This document shows positions 61,110 to 64,000 of a DNA stretch of 64,000 bases, piece after piece. Location of the stretch: NCBI RefSeq assembly GCF_964340395.1, contig NC_135554.1:4700475-4764474 (forward strand), given 5' to 3'. The stretch's first letter is position 1. Each line of letters begins with the position of its first letter. The position numbers and the translations under genes are program-made. A model generated the notes under the pieces. That model did no database searches. It was given only the letters and a program-made list of their open reading frames with translations, and was not told where the DNA came from. This DNA comes from Glandiceps talaboti. Taxonomy: Eukaryota; Hemichordata; Enteropneusta; Spengelidae.

Positions 61110-61205
61110 CGTTCGTTCGTTCGTTCGTCCGTCCGTCCGTCCATCTGTCTGTCTTTCTTTCTGCCTGTCTTTCCGTCCGTCCGTACGTCCGTCCGTCTGT
61201 CTGTT
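61026..61205. repeat. (TGTC)n/(CGTT)n compound microsatellite
   Basis: CTGT copies, then CGTT and CGTC variants, in the intron between the two large receptor exons. It makes false RQTD and VCLS frames on opposite strands. Confidence 0.96.
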
Positions 61206-61633
61206 TCTGTAACTCTGTTTCTCTCTAAAAATACACAAAAACGATCAGAGCTCGATTGGATGACGCAACCTTGTAGGCAACATGTCTGTAACTCTTCAAG
61301 TCGACTGGGCATTGTTGATAAACCTCGCGATTCGTACATCCAAATCTAATTTTTGCAGATGTGTTATATTTACGTTTTTTCTATACGAAACTTTTGACTA
61401 AAAAAGGAAACCTTCACTGTGTATAACAAGACAACGTATTGAGATCGTAAATATTAAATATTAGTAGCACGAAAAATTGCAGAAAAAAAAACAATTTTCG
61501 AATGTACAATCGTTTCATATTTGTGGTGAAAACAGCTTTCTCATGCCACGAAAAAAACTCTAGGTTGACACACATGATCATAGCTTTGCTTTGAGCCTCC
61601 ATTAACTATGCAAATCAAAGAGGGCCGACTCAC

Positions 61634-62226
61634 CTATAATATTGCCTACCGTACTCTAGCGAGGCTTTGGTAGGTGGATACCAACAACTTCTGTTAGATT
61701 CTAACTTCAAATTAGATTGGAATTTCATGGAAGCCCTTGCTAATAATTCAACAGAGTCTAGTATTTTGGGGATGACATCATCCATATCATGTATATATTT
61801 AAAACCCAATAAGCCCTCTGGATAACGGTTTAGGTAGAATGGATCCTTTGTTACGACATTCTCAGTGACCAACCAAACATTACCCTTTCCCAAGAGGCCG
61901 AAATCTTCAGCCTCCTCAAACAGCATGCTTGCATATTCCGGTGTTGCATGGAGCACAAACACACGCGTTGGACTTCCAAAGATCGTTGCCAACTTAATGT
62001 TGACGTCTCGTCTATTGTAACCGAAGACCACACTGTTAACTACGTTCCATTTCTTCGATGAGGTAGCCGTGATATTGATTAAGTACTGCACAAATGCTAA
62101 AGAATCCACATGGTCACTGGCAATGATAGTGAAATCAAACCAGCCGTGGCGTGTTAGAACTCTCTTGATGGCATGTGACTGGAAAGTCTCTGATGATTCT
62201 AATCTCAGATACATTGGATGGACATC
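61634..62226 (-). CDS. GRIN3: GluN3-like, first exon in the window (amino-terminal domain)
   Basis: The 593-bp exon has acceptor TTGCAATTCCAG and donor GTGAGT, phase 0 to 2. It encodes DVHPMYLRLESSETFQSHAI, GWFDFTIIASDHV, FVLHATPEYASMLFEEAEDF and GNVWLVTENV. This is the second half of a periplasmic-binding-like amino-terminal domain as in NMDA receptor subunits. The AG joins T of the next exon to make serine. Preceding exons are not in the window. Confidence 0.85.
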
Positions 62227-62317
62227 CTGGAATTGCAAGAAATAAAAAGTGTAACTGTTATTTGTCTGTCTATTTGTTCAGATATTTTGATCTTGATCTC
62301 ATAAAAGAGAAATAGAT

Positions 62318-62460
62318 ATTTATTTTGGCTTTCTAAAGACTGAAACAATGCACTTTACTGCTTGAAAATCGACAGTCAAACAAAGACCAAGTCCATGTTT
62401 GTAACTCAATATATTGAAAAAATAAAATGTGTAAAAACATTGTTACTGTACATACACGAA
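62318..62460. repeat. Dispersed repeat, copy 2 (copy 1 near 6722-6900)
   Basis: Shared text with 6722-6900 in the same orientation: TATTTATTTTGG, CTACTTGAAAA-TC, GACCAAGTC-(T/C)(G/A)TGTTTGTAACTC, AATA-ATT, AACATT-GTTA(C/T)TGTAC. Short and diverged. Confidence 0.65.
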
Positions 62461-63419
62461 GTGATTTGGAAATAAACTACATGAACACAAAGAATAACCA
62501 CATCACATAGTCTACAACACGTGTACGTGTTTCTAATACTTACCCATTATGTTACCATGCATGACTAGTTTGTTTATTTGTATATATTTGTGATCATAAG
62601 TGAGTACCTGTGTTTACCCAGATTAATTATTTGGCCACTTTACACAGTTAAAATTACACCTACACTAAACTTGTATACACTTGACAGAAGGTGTTTTTGC
62701 CTCGCAGTTTGCTATTTCTGTACATCATGTAGGACAATACAGATGGGAAAGGTGAACAAGCAGGGATGAAAAGACCCTGGCTTTAATGTCCTAAAGTATT
62801 CAAGAAATGTTTGCCTCATATGTCCAGTAGACACATTCCACTGTACTCTTTGACTTCATCTGTTTTGTACAATATACAAGTGTAATATTGCTAGCAACGG
62901 AAAATAAATACTTGATTACAACTGTCAACATACATCTACTATCTGTTTATCTACATTCTTCTTTTTAAGATTGGAAAAAAAAACAGTGTAGAAACTATAC
63001 CTGTGAGCTCGTTTTCAATGATCGCCCCCCACCCCTCTCCACCGTACAGTCACATGGCATGCTATAGCACGACACTCCGTTCTTACCACCAAGAACGGTA
63101 GTGTAATGTTATTGGAGTATTGATATAAACGGGATGACGTTATCGAGTTCTCACGTGACTTACTTTAAGAATGGCGGTGGAGTTTGTAGTAAAGTGAACA
63201 AAGTAAACAATTACAACCGCCTGTCAGCGTGTGATGGATTACTACTGACAAACGCTTTTCACCCTTTCCCCAGCAGGAGATAATTACTAGATTTTCGGTA
63301 GAATTTGTCCATTCGACTGTACGCGGAGAAAGATAATCGTAGAAATATATCTATAGTTTGTAGACTAAAACAGGGTGGCAAACCACTGTAGTTACTTTTT
63401 GGTATTTCGTGTAAAAAAT

Positions 63420-63680
63420 TCCACATCACATTACATCACGTCACGTTCGCGCATGTCATGTAACATATCTTTACGAATTGTATCGTATCGTATTGTATCA
63501 CACTGCATCGCATCTCGTCACGTCACGTCACATCTCATCACATCACACCACACCACATCACATCACATCGCGCTACGTCGCATCCTATCCCATCATGCAT
63601 CACATCACATCACGTCGCCTCGCGTCACATACCGTCACGTCACATCACATCACATCACATCTCGTCACATCAAATAATAT
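63420..63680. repeat. CATCA/CGTCA pentanucleotide tract
   Basis: A degenerate five-base repeat (CATCA, CGTCA, CACAC variants) over about 260 bp, giving false SHHIT-type frames. Confidence 0.95.
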
Positions 63681-63793
63681 ATCAAATCATCAAATAAAAT
63701 ATAGTATCTATATCTTCGATACAATGACAGACTGTTCCATATCAACCCTACTCTACATTATATGAAAGAAAATAAATGTGATTCTAGGACGGG

Positions 63794-64000
63794 AGATTGC
63801 ACAATGTCGCACAAGGTCAATAAACGAACATCGTTCATTTAGGACAATACCCCCCTCCCCTTCCCCTAAACGAACATTCACAAATGCGACATCAAACGTT
63901 TATATATGAGGTTATTATAATCCATGATGAAAACTGTCGCGGTCACACCACTACGATCGATGGAATGTAAAAACATTATGATAAACGTGAAGTTTCAACC
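63794..64000. repeat. Dispersed repeat, copy 2 (copy 1 at 8133-8352)
   Basis: Homologous to 8133-8352 in the same orientation and probably continuing past the window edge. Confidence 0.8.

Larger units (their letters stand above)
39156..62226 (-). other. GRIN3: GluN3-like NMDA receptor gene (nine exons, N-terminal exons missing)
   Basis: Nine exons (62226-61634, 60796-59758, 56799-56654, 45942-45809, 44834-44667, 42961-42825, 41592-41464, 40555-40482, 40002-39156) join in one frame. They total 3,267 bases: 1,088 residues plus stop. Order of parts: amino-terminal domain, S1, M1, pore loop, M3 with SYTANLAAF, S2, M4, long tail with coiled coil. The PPKC after the pore loop, CCSGLGVDLLE in S1 and EHLVYKYGIPKL after M4 resemble vertebrate GluN3A/B rather than GluN1 or GluN2. 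GluN3 subunits bind glycine and form cation channels at the plasma membrane. A signal peptide and the first part of the amino-terminal domain must lie beyond 64000. Confidence 0.9.

Noticed and set aside
60909-61349. RQTDRQTD and VCLSVCLS frames
   Set aside because: Translations of the (TGTC)n tract on each strand.
63375-63765. Histidine/serine-rich frames
   Set aside because: Products of the CATCA pentanucleotide tract.

Overview
The window is animal genomic DNA: AT-rich, with short coding exons bounded by GT/AG splice sites, large introns, abundant tetranucleotide microsatellites ((TGTC)n, (TATG)n, (AATA)n, (TA)n), several long minisatellites and foldback elements. The recognisable genes (an SLC35D nucleotide-sugar transporter, a tandem C-type lectin gene with a tectonin-like exon, and a GluN3-type NMDA receptor subunit) suggest a marine invertebrate, most plausibly a non-vertebrate deuterostome or a spiralian. 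The species cannot be named from the sequence alone. No prokaryotic features, tRNA or rRNA genes were seen.

All three recognised genes are on the minus strand, so each reads from high to low coordinates. (1) 3797-11542 is the 5' part of an SLC35D1-like gene: six exons with matching phases, with the rest off the left edge. Its introns hold a 24-bp array (1-3752), an 82-bp array (8711-9280), and a 41-bp array (5990-6327) that amplifies the 3' end of coding exon 4 together with its splice donor. (2) 18444-27654 is a secreted lectin gene: TATA box, signal-peptide exon, 19-bp microexon, a beta-propeller-like exon ending in a stop, then four tandem two-exon C-type lectin modules. Three of the modules lie in nearly identical 1-kb genomic units, and one intron carries a 1.08-kb insertion absent from its sister units. 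The 3' end was not found. (3) 39156-62226 is a GluN3-like NMDA receptor gene: nine exons encode 1,088 residues from the middle of the amino-terminal domain to a coiled-coil C-terminus. Its first exons lie beyond the right edge. Its introns contain a 6.5-kb array of a 43-bp unit, an 820-bp array of a 49-bp unit and two foldback elements.

The intervals 12.0-18.4 kb and 27.8-39.1 kb look intergenic. They contain foldback and dispersed repeats, microsatellites and a decayed retroelement fragment with a GIY-YIG-like segment. No confident gene was found there.

The exon assignments rest on three things read by eye: similarity to remembered family motifs, GT/AG splice sites, and phase arithmetic. 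For example, the nine GluN3 exons sum to 3,267 bases, exactly 1,089 codons including the stop. No alignment or database search was run.
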